Part shown: piece by piece, positions 36,934-48,499 of the stretch
Layout of the letters: each line of letters opens with the position of its first letter
Numbering within the stretch: position 1 is the first letter of the stretch
Source: Abelmoschus esculentus
Lineage: Eukaryota > Streptophyta > Magnoliopsida > Malvales > Malvaceae
Assembly: GCA_035048815.1 (NCBI GenBank)
Contig: JAUCBN010000003.1
Coordinates: 26,086,001 to 26,150,000, forward strand
DNA length: 64,000 nt
Direction: 5' to 3'
Position numbers and translations under genes: made by a program
The notes under the pieces: generated by a model
What the model was told of the DNA's origin: nothing
What the model saw: the letters and a program-made list of their open reading frames with translations, nothing else
Database searches by the model: none

Positions 36934-37418
36934 TAGGATGAGTAAAACTTGACTCGATTTGATTCGATTTAAAAAATTAAATAATTCGATTAGATTCAAA
37001 ATGAAAATATTCGATTCATTTTGATTTGACTCAACTCGAAAGATTTTTAAATAAAATTTGAGTTATAAAATGAAAATTCGAATAACTCGAAATTTTTAGT
37101 AATTAAAGAATTAATTTTTAAGTTTGAGATGAGTCTATCAATTTTTTATGATATATATATTGATATATAAAAATATAAAGAAATATTGCTACATATGAAT
37201 ATATATATTATATCTTATATGATTAGAAAAAGTCGTTTAAATTAGAATCAAATCAGATAAATAATTACAATTAAATATTTATAAGAATTCAAAAACTTGA
37301 CTCAAATCAAAAAAATTTAAATAAATTTTGAGTTATAAATTATGACTCGTTAATTCGAATAACTCAAATTTTTTGACTCAACTCGACTCGACTCGACTCG
37401 ATCGAATACTCATCCTTA
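36934..37418. mobile_element. hAT-like element, GAGTCGAGT family, copy D
   Basis: It starts TAGGATGAGTAAAACTTGAC and ends CGATCGAATACTCATCCTTA, a clear inverted pair. Near the right end ACTCG is repeated in tandem (37379-37400). The interior matches copy B. Flanks (ACAAAGTT and AAAATATA) do not form a convincing duplication. Confidence 0.65.
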
Positions 37419-39871
37419 AAAATATACAATAAAAATAATTATTTTAAAAAATAAAATAAAAATTAATTATACATCAAGTATTGATTGATGGCTACGTAAA
37501 CCATTTAAACATTGAATTTCAAACTTCTTTTTGTTATCGTCAACAGACAACAATATAGAACACGTAATTAAAATTTTCAATTAATATTTTTTAAATTATA
37601 ACCTCAAAATTTAGTAGAAATAATTTTTTATTTAAATAAAAATTTGAAAAACTTTATTTGTTACTCTAGTTTAGATTTTAAATTGATAAATATATTTTAA
37701 AATATTCTAATTGAGTGTTTAACGTCTTTAATATTTATCAGTCTAACACCAACTTAGGCGATAACTTAGAGGTTGATTTGACGTGGATAATAATTAAAAA
37801 AATAGATTAAATCTTAAACATATATATACAAAGTTTGGACGTGACATGTTAAAAAAATAATTTTAAGATTTTATAATTACTTTTGTATTTATTTTAAACG
37901 CAAAATTGTTTATTCCATTGTTATAATATTATCTAATTTTTTAAATTAGTTACAGTAATAATAATAATAATAATATCTGTTTTAAAATATATTATGAATT
38001 ATTAAATATTAATTATTTAATCGTTGTATTATAATACTGTTGATCGAACATATGACATCTAAAAATAATAATTTTTCTCTTAACTATTGACTACCAAAAC
38101 AATCGGTCTAATACAATATTGTTGATGCCTAAATGATCATCAGTGGTGTATTCACCCTTATACTAGACTCGTATTATCTTGAACTTTTCAAGATTCGCAT
38201 ATTTAATTTAATTTTTTTATTTTTATAAATTAACCCTTAAACTTTTGTAATATTTAAACTTTGTGTTTACCTTGAGATTTTAAAATTTTATATGTGTCCA
38301 CTACTAAATAAAATTTTTAATCCGTCACTAAAAATCATATATCATATAAAAAGATGAAGATGTGGACTAATGACGATTCCATGCGATTTACCTCCGTAGA
38401 CTTAAACAAAAAGTTACAAACATAACGATGGTCGGAGCAAGGAAGAAGAAGAGTAGTGAAGAGAATAAAAGAATCTCTCGATAGTTTTATCTCTTGTTTT
38501 TTTTATTTTGTCCTTTTTTTTTTAATTTTTGATCTCATAGGTATTTATAGCCTACAATATTATCGTGAGATGAGATTAGACTTAACGTGACGGTTATTGA
38601 TGGATTGATATAATAATAAACTCGATTATCAAATAATAGATAAAATAATTTGACTAAATAAATTCAATAATTGTCTTAAAGATTTCGAAAGTGGATATAA
38701 CATATATCAGTATTCAAGGATAGTGTCATGTGAGATTGGATGGGATAATTGTCCCATCACCTTCAATTATTTATATTTTACTCCCCAAATTTTGAATTCT
38801 AACTTCGTCCCAGTTGATATTATGATATTTTATCATAACATTCTAAAGTTTATGTATAAATATATAATACATATTATAATTTAGGGACGTGTACCGTAAA
38901 TTCTCCCTGTATTAGGTGTATATGTCTGAAGTACAGATCATCTTTGTACATATAAAACTGTCACCGGATACTGCTTTAAAGACTGTCTTGTTTCATGCAT
39001 CCCAAGGGAATACCAACAAAACGACAAGTGTTTGTGTTTGGTTTTGGTCGTTTTGTTGGGTTGGTTAACCCTTCTTTCCAACATTCAAAACTCTCGCCTT
39101 ACAGTGGGACTTGCTAAGTCAACCTGTGGGTCACTCACCACGCACCTACACGGAAGTTTCATTCACCCACTCAAAACTTTCATCTCAAGGACAGGAGAGG
39201 GTTGGATTTATAGTTTTAAAAAGGATCCATTTTTTTTAATAAAGTTAAAAATTATCCATAATATTTTAATATTTATTTTTTATTTTAGATTAAATGGTTT
39301 TTTATGGATAAAACGGTTAATCAACTGAAGATAAATAATTTAAAATAATTTATTGTATTCGAAAAAAATTGACTGATGTATTATTATATAAAGTTGACAT
39401 ATTTAATTTTATGACGTTGTTATTACGGCATGCATTGTCATATATATTTATCACGTTATTTCAAGTTGGTTATAGTCAATTGACTAATAAATTTCATGCG
39501 TATATGCACTATTTTGACTCAAAATAAAACATTAAGAGTTAAATTGATTTAAAAAAGAATATAAACCAGAATGACTGTCCAATTAAACTTTAGTTTTTTT
39601 TTTCATATGCCTTTTTTACCGCCTAGGAGACTCAAGTTCGATTGCTTTGTCTACAAGGTGATTACTGTCAAAAGGTTAAAAATTTATATAAACATATACT
39701 ATCTTATAATCACCTTTACACTATTCAAAAAAAAATTAAAATGGATTATATTTACGTGTTTAAAATTTTTCATAAACAAAACTGGAAAAATAACTTTTTA
39801 GACTAATACATATAAAATATATTCGAGTTTTCGGTATTTTGAATATTATAACATCAATGACGTCAATATGC
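37419..39871. other. AT-rich gene-free stretch
   Basis: No gene seen. 39000-39210 is less AT-rich (CTCACCACGCACCTACACGG) with an open frame at 39032-39328 that resembles no family known to me. A weak relative of the GACGGATCC MITE lies at about 38120-38330. Confidence 0.4.
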
Positions 39872-40036
39872 ACTGACGGATCCACTTGAAGCATAGGTGA
39901 ACCTGAGCCCACCCTGAACTTTCTAAAATCCATATATTTGTTTTTAATTTTTAAAATTTTATGAATTAATCCTTAAATTTTTTAAAAATTTATGAGTTAT
40001 GTCCATCCTAAAATAATTTTTTGGATTCGTCACTGT
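39872..40036. mobile_element. MITE with GTGACGGATCC-type ends, second copy
   Basis: The left end GCACTGACGGATCCA and right end TGGATTCGTCACTGTC are inverted. The body shares ATCCATATATTTGTTTTTAA and TTTTATGAATTAATCCTTAA with the copy at 28685-28886. Confidence 0.55.
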
Positions 40037-41200
40037 CAATCTAATTAATATTCGATAGATAAAATACGAATATATTAAATAATCATAATGGCAAGTTTTC
40101 ATGTAACAACAAGTAGACAAGTCAATACTAATACATTTTTAAGCAAGAAACTTGGGAATGAAGCTAGGGTATGTAATGTATGAGGTGAAGGGGATGAAAC
40201 ACGTCAGCGATGGCGTGGATGCTTTTCTCTTTTTTCAAAACTCCAGCATTCAACTCCTTGATTAGGACTATTTTTTTATTTTTTATTTTATTTTTTAAAG
40301 TTTTATTATAATTAATTTAAATCGATTTAAATCAGATATTTAATTTTAATGGATAAATTTTTTAATATATAAAATATTTTAAACACAAAATATACTTAAA
40401 TAAAATCAAACAAACGTACCACTTCAACTATTAAATATACCTCACATTTCAATTTTTGACCAAGATTTGAATATATTTTTAAAATCTTTGGTTTGACTAT
40501 ATTTAATCTAAAAACCTCTTTTTATTAATACTATTTTAAATATTATTTTCTACCTTAAAAAGATTTATTTATTTTTATTCAAATATTAAAAGTAAATATT
40601 TTTAAAAGAAAAAATTCTTAGGTGAACCCTGTTCATTATGTCTGGTCTAATTAATCAAAACAGTTCAATTTAATTTTTAAAAATGAATCATCATATATTT
40701 CCTACATGCAATCAGTGGGTGAGTAGTTATTTAAAGATTAACGGTCTTGATTGCTTGGACCATGAATGATATGGTGAATAGAGTTCACCTAATAATTTCT
40801 CCTTTAAAGATGGATTAATTTCAATAAAAATCGAACTAAATTAAAATTTTATCGTGTATAGTTGAATAAAATCAATATCTATCTATCTATCTATTTATTT
40901 AATAAAAAATTATTTAATAAATTGTGTAAAATTTCTACAAAACTTTAAACTCTAAATATCATAATAACATCAAAATAAATTAATTTGTATAATCTAAATT
41001 ATAATCCATCTCAAACTAAATAATTTTCTATAATAATATAAATATTGCTAACCAAAAGGGAAGCCTCCAGCAAGTATAGTCAATTCACGTGGTTGGAAAG
41101 AAAAAAATAAAGAAAACAACACTTTTTCGAGTAAATTTCCAAGTTATTGTCAGAATATATATGTATATATATAATCCGAGGTCGAAGCTAGTTAGTATCT
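40037..41200. other. AT-rich stretch and probable IQM gene promoter
   Basis: No gene seen. A TCTA microsatellite lies at about 40878-40900. A TATA-rich segment at 41152-41175 (AATATATATGTATATATATA) lies just before GC-balanced leader-like sequence and could hold the TATA box of the IQM gene. Confidence 0.4.
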
Positions 41201-41348
41201 GTAGCTTGATTTTTGCAGCGAGACTTGTTCACCCTTGGAAAAACTGGGAAAAAAAGAAAGAAAGGGGAGGAGAACTGAAATCAAAATCCAATAACCAGCT
41301 GAGAAAATCCTGTTCTTGTAACCCATTTGTTTGATTTTCAATTCTGAG

Positions 41349-41707
41349 GTATATTCTCTTTATGCTTTGGATTTTGCTTTGATGAAATGGGTTTTCATTG
41401 TTTTTTTATTTGATTCTGGGGGATACTGCTTTCTTTTGATGCTTTTGGTAGATCCAGAATCCATGTTCTAGGATGCTGATAAAAGGGTTTCTTTATTTTC
41501 CTTTATCATTCATCAGATAATGTGAAGAAGAAGAAGAAGAAGAAATATTTGTATTTGATTCAAATAAGGATGTTTTGTTTGATGGGTTATGTTCAATATG
41601 TGTTCTAGTTTTTGTTTTTTTCCTTTGTTTGATGTGTCTTGTAATATCAACAAATTTGATAACTTTACCATGTTAATTGCCTAACCGAGTTGAGTTTTTT
41701 GTTGCAG
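41349..41707 (+). other. 5' UTR intron of the IQM gene
   Basis: Donor GAG|GTATATTC and acceptor TTGTTGCAG|AGAAATC frame a 359-nt T-rich intron ending 25 bases before the start codon. It contains a short GAA repeat (about 41525-41545). Leader introns of this kind are common in plant genes and can enhance expression; that role is not shown here. Confidence 0.7.
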
Positions 41708-41732
41708 AGAAATCAGTGAGTCTTGTTGTCGG

Positions 41733-43324
41733 ATGGGTGTTTCCTTTTCCTACCCATTTGCTAAATGCAGTGATGTGGAGAATGGGTTAGAATCCATCAC
41801 TGTGAAGTCCATTAGCTTTGGTGATGATGGAGGTAGAACACCTGTTAGATCCATCAGTTTCAAAGGTTCGGATTCGGAGCCGAAGATATTGAAGTCGTTA
41901 GGCTCTGGAAAGCTGATATTGGAGGGGTCTGTTAGCTTTAAGGGGAGAGATTTCGAGAGAATCCTTTCGTTTAAGTCGCCTTCGTCGGATGAAGAGGACT
42001 TGAAGTGCAAGGCAATCGATATTCCATCCCCAAAACTAGATAGTTTAATAGAGACTCCGAAGCCATCACCGGATTTAGATCTCGACCATCCGCAACATGA
42101 AGCGGCAATAAGATTACAAAAGGTTTACAAGAGCTTTCGGACGAGGAGAAAGCTAGCGGATTGTGCAGTTCTCGTTGAACAGAGCTGGTGTGTAATATAT
42201 TTGAATGTTCTATATTACATTTATATACATAATTTTCGTTTTTGTTGTATTTACTAATGCAATAATTTGTTGAAATGTAGGTGGAAGCTCTTAGATTTTG
42301 CTGAACTCAAGAGGAGTTCTATATCGTTTTTCGAATTAGACAAACACGAGACTGCAATTTCGCGTTGGTCGAGGGCTAGAACTAGAGCTGCCAAGGTCGG
42401 AAAAGGTTTATCGAAGAATGACAAAGCTCAAAAGCTTGCCTTGCAACACTGGCTTGAGGCAGTAAGTCACTGTAAAATGTACTTAGTTTACGGTTGTTCT
42501 TCGCTATTCGTTACTAATTCCTGTTTCTTGTGTTATTCAGATTGACCCACGACATCGCTACGGACACAATTTACACTTCTATTATAACCAATGGCTCCAT
42601 TCTCAGAGTCAAGAGCCCTTCTTTTACTGGTATTTTTCTTTAACCGAGTGTTTTGGTTCATTAGTAAGACATTTCGATAAACTGAAAATGGATATACTTG
42701 TTTCTAACATAGGCTGGATATCGGAGAAGGGAAAGAAATAGATTTAGAGAAGTGTCCTAGATCAAAGCTTCAACAACAATGCATCAAATATCTCGGTCCG
42801 GTGGGTCTTTATTAGTTTTATTCATCAAACTTCATCTCGGTTTATGCTTTTCAGTGTTACTGAAACAATTATCCACTTGTACAGATGGAAAGGAAGCCCT
42901 ACGAAGTTATTGTGGTAGATGGGAAGTTCATATACAAGCAAACAGGGAAGCTTCTCCATACTACTGAAGAGAATGGCAATGCCAAATGGATTTTCGTTCT
43001 TAGCACATCAAAGATCTTGTATGTCGGCGTGAAAAAGAAGGGTACATTTCAACATTCTAGCTTCTTGGCTGGCGGTGCCACTATCGCTGCTGGAAGATTA
43101 GTTGTTGATGGAGGTGTCCTTAAGGTATATATACCTATAATATCTTACATAACTTTCTTTTAGTACTCTTTTTCTTATATCAGTCTCTTAATGATACTTT
43201 TACTCTGTTGAACAGGCAGTTTGGCCTCACAGTGGTCATTATCGTCCTACGCAACAAAATTTTAATGATTTCATTTCATTTCTAAGGGAGAACAACGTGG
43301 ATCTTACAGATGTTAAGGTATATA

Positions 43325-43357
<33 letters not shown>

Positions 43358-44193
43358 GTTATATGTTTCTAGTATCATAATATCATTCTGGTGTTTTTTT
43401 TTTTTAATTCAAATGAAATGCTGATTGTGCTTTTTGCTTCATCCAGATGACTCCAGTGGATGAGGAAGAAACCTTGGTTGGCAAACAAAGTAGTAAACAT
43501 CTTAGAAGCAACTCTTCTGAAGAAGATTTCGTCTTAGAGCCTGAAGAGATCGGTGCCAAAGACTCGATCAAAGAGGTCGGTGATCCAAGGGAACAAGAGA
43601 CTAGTGCAGCTCTTGAAACCCCGAAGTCAAGGAGACTGCTCAGCCTTAGAAGAAAATTGACAAACCTTGAAATACCGAAAAGAACGGAATTGTTCGAGAT
43701 GTCAAAAGGTGACCATAGAACTGTAGTGCCAAGTTGCAATGGTGATTTGATGGATTCTGACCTGGAGGATGGGTATGAGACAGAAGAGGAAGCCACTGCT
43801 TCCGAACATAAGACCGACGGGGTGGAAGACATTCCCAAAGAATCAATTGTTAAAAGGATTAACTCTAAAAAAGGAATGAACTCGTATCAATTAGGGAAGC
43901 AGTTATCATGCAAGTGGACTTCGGGAGCAGGGCCCCGGATTGGTTGCGTGAGGGAATACCCCTCCAAACTCCAATTCCGGGCTTTGGAGCAAGTGAACTT
44001 GTCCCCAAGAAGTGCTAACTACCAGAAATTGTACTTTTCTCCTAGGCCAACTAGTGGTCTTAGTCCGAAAGTTTCCATACCGGCAGATGCTTGTGAAGAA
44101 GGAAATTTATTGCAGAGAAGCATCCATTCCATAAACAACACTCCCATTATTAAGATGAGCAGCTGCAGTTGCAGCAAACGAACAACGACCTAA
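41733..44193 (+). CDS. IQM-family calmodulin-binding protein
   Basis: Seven exons: 41733-42187, 42281-42461, 42541-42629, 42713-42800, 42885-43124, 43216-43317 and 43447-44193. They give 633 residues in frame. A variable N-terminus with serine-rich KSISF/RSISF repeats precedes one IQ motif at about 124-143 (AAIRLQKVYKSFRTRRKLAD), predicted to bind calmodulin without calcium. Then comes the conserved IQM body, with WWKLLDFAELK, RHRYGHNLHFYYNQW, FFYWLDIGEGKEIDLEKCPR, YEVIVVDGKFIYKQ and SSFLAGGATIAAGRL. The last exon is a variable acidic tail with scattered basic patches. Arabidopsis IQM proteins take part in stomatal and stress/hormone responses; the exact paralogue is not decidable by eye. Splice phases close without any forced join. 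Confidence 0.9.
43318..43362 (+). repeat. ATAC microsatellite in IQM intron 6
   Basis: A run of CATA tetranucleotides (about eight) directly follows the donor site of intron 6. It is a likely length-polymorphic marker. Confidence 0.8.
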
Positions 44194-44662
44194 TTCAAGT
44201 ACATTCCCGGTTAGTTTGATCCATTCACTGTGAATAGAAGTAGAAAAGATGATATAGGGATTCTTTTTTTTTTATCATTCTTTTCAATACTAGGTCCTTG
44301 TGTACACATTTTGTTGTAATTTGTTCATTTTGTATCAGAAATCTACTTATCTTTTTGGCAAAGTAGGTTTAGAATTGTAAAGTTTCTATGGAGTTTTGGA
44401 GAAAAGTTAAAACAAGAGAGGAACAAGGGGTAGATAGATGGGACTATTATTATTTTTTCAAAAATCAGATGCCACGTAATTATTTCAAATTTCAGGTTCT
44501 CTTTGTTTCAAAAAGTAGTACTCAAAAAAAGCAGATTTGCAGTAGATTCTCACAATGTTCTTTGTCTTCTATTCTGTCATTTAATGCCTATCACTTACTT
44601 CAAAAACAGCTCTACTCAGTACTCATCACTGCTACATAAAACCAAGCTTTTACTCCTTTTCC

Positions 44663-45700
44663 ATGGCAGCTCATATCTTTCTAGCTTCGCCTAATCTGCT
44701 GCAATATCAAGGTAAGAATTTGACATTCATCATTGCTTTACTTGTACTCTTGGTTCTGGATTTTGCTGGCAGTTGTCTCTGCGTTGAGTTCCCAATGGAA
44801 TCTGTTCCTCTTGGGTTTGAGATTTCTGGTCTGATAGAAACACAACTCGGGTGTCTAAAAGTAGGATCTTTGCATTTGGGTTCATGGAGGGTTACCAAAG
44901 AGCTGATGACATTGATGGTTTTGTTGTCTGAATTTGGTATAACATAGGGGATGAAGCTGCAAACTTGCCTGTATGGACCGTTGGTGGTGGTGTTAGGGTG
45001 TCTGAAAACTCCACACCAAGGCTTTCCTCCTACGGGAGTCTGGTTCTGTTTGATAACCCTACTGGTTTATTTATTTGGAGTAGTGATTCTTCGAGTTTGG
45101 GTGTTAAAAAAGCTACCCTTTTGAATAATGGGAACCTAGTTCTCATCTATATGTATGATAATGTGCTTTGGGAGAGTTTTGATAGCCCAACTACTACTCT
45201 TCTTCAAGACCAGTTCTTTCGTTTTCCTCAAACCTTTAGGGCTCCTACGAAGTTGGTGTATTCGACAATCGGGGAAGCTTGCCCTTGTGTGGGAAGCCAA
45301 TGTCACTTACTGGAGGGTTCCTTTGAGCTCCAATGATGTTGTTAGGGAAGCAACATTTGGTGTTACTGGTGCTTTGGGGTTAGTCGATGATAAGAACGGA
45401 ATCGTTTGGTCGATTGCATGTAAGGATTTCGAAGACCGATCCGTGGTGTTGAGGCATCTTAGGATTGATTCTGATGGTCACCTGAGGATATACTCATGGA
45501 TTAATTCTCTTCATGCTTGGAGAGTAGGGTGGCAGGCAGTTGAGAACCAGTGCAATGTTTTCGGTTCTTGTGGTTTGTACAGCGTTAGTGGATTCAATTC
45601 GACCGGACCTTTCTCTGATTGCCAATATCAAGATTCTGTCACTTGGGGATCTGGTCTTCCCTTGGTAGATTCAAGCGGTCTTCTCTTGGGTATCTTTCGA
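44663..45700 (+). pseudogene. Broken S-domain lectin receptor-like gene (kinase part missing)
   Basis: It begins MAAHIFLASP with a hydrophobic signal segment (IIALLVLLVLDFAGSCLC), then VPLGFEISGL as in G-type lectin S-receptor proteins of the SD3-1/PAN-domain group. A frameshift near 44850-44870 moves the family reading (FAFGFMEGYQRADDIDGFVV) to another frame. That frame has an in-frame TGA near 44929 before IWYNIGDEAANLPVWTVGGG. A second frameshift lies near 45258-45275, before SGKLALVWEANVTYW. Similarity continues through an EGF-like stretch (NQCNVFGSCGLY) and stops near 45690 in AT-rich DNA. No PAN or kinase region follows. With two frameshifts, a stop and 3' truncation it cannot encode a working receptor. 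Confidence 0.8.
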
Positions 45701-45739
45701 TTTAAAAAAAAATTATCAATTCGTGTATTAGATTAATTA

Positions 45740-46380
45740 ATGATTTTAAACGAAATACTCTAATGTTAACAAAGATATACAAGTGATTAGAAGAAAAAAC
45801 GATCAAATTGGTATACTTTTTAAATATGAAGGGTGATCTAAATATAACCTTACTTATAATTGAGTAACCTAAATGTAACATTTAATAATTAGATGACCCA
45901 AATATAACCTGACCCAAAAATAAGTGACCTAAATATAACTTTTAATAATTAGATGATCCAAATATAACTATACCTATAATTAAAAGGTCTTTCTTGCAGT
46001 TTACCCTTATTTTTAGTGGTAATTAATAACTATGATCATTTTAAAAACAAATAAAAAATTACTCACTATTTATAATTTTTAAAAGTTTAATGATCATACT
46101 AATATAATAATTTAGGAAGAGTAGAAAATAATTTAAGCATTTAAAAGTAAAAATATAATAATTTAAACATTTATTTTAACAATAAACCTAGTTTATAAAA
46201 TAAATACATCTTTTATCCATAATTTATTAATTTAGTGAAATGAAATTAGATGATACGATCAAAATAAATTAAATTATAAGAAATACCTCTATAATAAACC
46301 TATTAATATCTTATCAAAATTAATTAATTAATAAATTTCTGTTTTTTTTTTAATTCCAATATTTATTTAGTAATTTTACC
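45740..46380. other. AT-rich stretch with a short tandem repeat
   Basis: About 45828-45985 holds two to three copies of a unit of about 60 bp containing GACCTAAATATAAC and TTTAATAATTAGATGA. No gene seen. It may be the scar where the 3' half of the lectin receptor gene was lost. Confidence 0.5.
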
Positions 46381-46620
46381 TGGGAATACCTGTGAGCCAG
46401 TAAGAGGTCCAAATCTGATGAAGATGACACGGTACCGCCTCAACTGAGAAATTGAAAGCGAATCGTATAATCAGCCATCCTTCCCAAAAATCACTTCTTT
46501 CCTTTGCAATTTGCAAATCTATAATCCCCAGAGATCCTTTCGCAGTCTCCCTCAGCTGCCATTGTTGTCTTTACTTTCACCTTGGATCTGCTTGCTCTCC
46601 ATGAAACCTACCAGTCACTT

Positions 46621-46805
46621 GTAAGTATAATCCAAGTCTTTAGTTTTTTCCCCCCATTCATTTCATGCACTGTCGTTAAGATTTGGTTAGTTTTGGGGTT
46701 TGGGTTTTCGAAAATAAACGAAACCCTTGAAGGAATCGGATTAGTTTTTCCATTTTCGTTGGTTATTTCTGAAGATCTGATTAGTTTTTGCAATTGGGTT
46801 TTCAG
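46621..46805 (+). other. 5' UTR intron of the O-fucosyltransferase-like gene
   Basis: Donor CTT|GTAAGT at 46621 and acceptor GGTTTTCAG|AG at 46805 border a T-rich 185-nt segment ending 16 bases before the start codon. Confidence 0.6.
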
Positions 46806-46821
46806 AGATTAGTGAAAACCC

Positions 46822-48492
46822 ATGAAGGAATCGGAGTTAAGCACTGAGCCAATCGGACAGAATCTGATAAAACTGATAAGCAATCTGTGTTTCTCAGTTT
46901 TTGTGTTTTCGGTGCTGATATTTACGGTTATTGCCATCACTTACCAACCTCCAGATCCATGGCTGGAATCGGCTCCGGCCTTAACCAAGCTCTTCACTCA
47001 AACGGAGAACGCCACTTTCAAAAACGATGATTCTATCATTAAAACCGGTGAGGATCTACATGCTGTGGTAGCCCCCACAGTGCCTCCTGATTTAGCATTC
47101 AATCCCATTACCGAAACCGTGATCGACAAGTCCGAGGAGAAAATCTCGAATTTGAGCCTGAAATCGGATTGTGAGGACGTTGGGCCTGTGAATTGTTCGG
47201 ATCCACGTGTTTTGCTCACGGTTGAGAGATTCAATTTGAAAATTTTCAAGTTTATTGTGTTTTTGGAGTATCAAACTCCGGTCAGTGGATCGAAGCCGGA
47301 TGAGTGTGATGTGGCTTGGAGGTTTAGGAACAAGAAAGAAAAGTCTTGGAGGAAGTACAGGGATTTTAGAAGGTTCAAGTTTGGGATCGGAGAGAACTGT
47401 ACCTATACTGTGGTTCATGCCGGTGAGTGGCATTCGGGGATTAATGCTCGGAGGCCTAGGATCAGGCCTAACACCACAAGGAATGGTGGGAATCCGAAGC
47501 TCGCACCACCTGTACGTGATGAAGAGATAAATGATACTATTCCAACTTTGGGTTCGGATATGAACTTTCGAAAGGGGAAGTATTTGTATTATGCACGGGG
47601 AGGGGACTACTGCAAGGGAATGAATCATTACTTGTGGAGTTTCTTGTGTGGTTTGGGGGAGGCTATGTATTTGAATAGGACGTTTGTGATGGATTTGAGC
47701 GTATGTTTATCGGCCTCTTATAATCCAAGCAATAAGGACGAAGAAGGCAAAGATTTCCGGTATTATTTTGATTTTGAGCATCTGAAGGAGGTAGCATCTG
47801 TCGTGGAGGAGAGCGAGTTCTTAAGAGGTTGGAAGAAATGGGATAGGGGCCATAAAAGAAAAATGCCAGTCAAGAAGGTAACAACCTATAAAGTCACACC
47901 GATGCAACTTAAGAAGGACAAGAGCACGATCATTTGGAGGCAGTTCGATGCTCCGGAGCCTGAAAACTACTGGTACAGGGTATGTGAGGGGCAAGCAGCC
48001 AAGTACATTCAGAGGCCATGGCATGCTTTATGGAAATCAAAGAGATTGATGAACATAGTGACTGAAATCAGTGGACAAATGGACTGGGACTTCGATGCTG
48101 TGCATGTTGTTCGAGGGGAAAAGGCACAAAACAAAGATCTCTGGCCACACTTGGATTCCGATACATCCCCGGATGCTCTTCTCACCAAGCTTAAAGAAAT
48201 AATTCAGCCTTGGAGGAATCTTTACATAGCTACGAACGAGCCGTTCTATAATTACTTTGATAAATTGAGGTCCCAATACAAGGTACATTTGCTTGATGAT
48301 TACAAGGAATTATGGAGTACCACAAGTGAGTGGTACAACGAGACAACACAGCTGAATGATGGAAAACCTGTTGAGTTCGATGGATACATGCGAGTCGCTG
48401 TGGACACCGAGGTACTTTACCGAGCCAAGACACGAATAGAAACCTTTTACAACTTAACCAGAGATTGCAAGGATGGAATCAATACATGCTGA
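46822..48492 (+). CDS. O-fucosyltransferase family type II membrane protein
   Basis: An intact single-exon reading frame of 556 residues. A short cytosolic N-terminus is followed by one membrane anchor at about 17-41 (LISNLCFSVFVFSVLIFTVI), a stem of about 100 residues, and a lumenal catalytic region. This is the topology of Golgi glycosyltransferases. Conserved blocks include GKYLYYARGGDYCKGMNHYLWSFLCG, HVVRGEKAQNKDLWP and LYIATNEPFYNYFD, which I recognise from a plant GDP-fucose O-fucosyltransferase-like group. UniProt-style names would be O-fucosyltransferase 23 or similar, from memory. Several NxS/T sites are present. Acceptor and enzymatic activity are unproven. The start codon is the first in frame and lies right after the leader intron. 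Confidence 0.8.
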   Translation: MKESELSTEPIGQNLIKLISNLCFSVFVFSVLIFTVIAITYQPPDPWLESAPALTKLFTQTENATFKNDDSIIKTGEDLHAVVAPTVPPDLAFNPITETVIDKSEEKISNLSLKSDCEDVGPVNCSDPRVLLTVERFNLKIFKFIVFLEYQTPVSGSKPDECDVAWRFRNKKEKSWRKYRDFRRFKFGIGENCTYTVVHAGEWHSGINARRPRIRPNTTRNGGNPKLAPPVRDEEINDTIPTLGSDMNFRKGKYLYYARGGDYCKGMNHYLWSFLCGLGEAMYLNRTFVMDLSVCLSASYNPSNKDEEGKDFRYYFDFEHLKEVASVVEESEFLRGWKKWDRGHKRKMPVKKVTTYKVTPMQLKKDKSTIIWRQFDAPEPENYWYRVCEGQAAKYIQRPWHALWKSKRLMNIVTEISGQMDWDFDAVHVVRGEKAQNKDLWPHLDSDTSPDALLTKLKEIIQPWRNLYIATNEPFYNYFDKLRSQYKVHLLDDYKELWSTTSEWYNETTQLNDGKPVEFDGYMRVAVDTEVLYRAKTRIETFYNLTRDCKDGINTC

Positions 48493-48499
48493 TTGATGA

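Noticed and set aside
43318..43362. CRISPR-like or regulatory repeat
   Set aside because: It is a plain tetranucleotide microsatellite in an intron of a plant gene, with no spacers.
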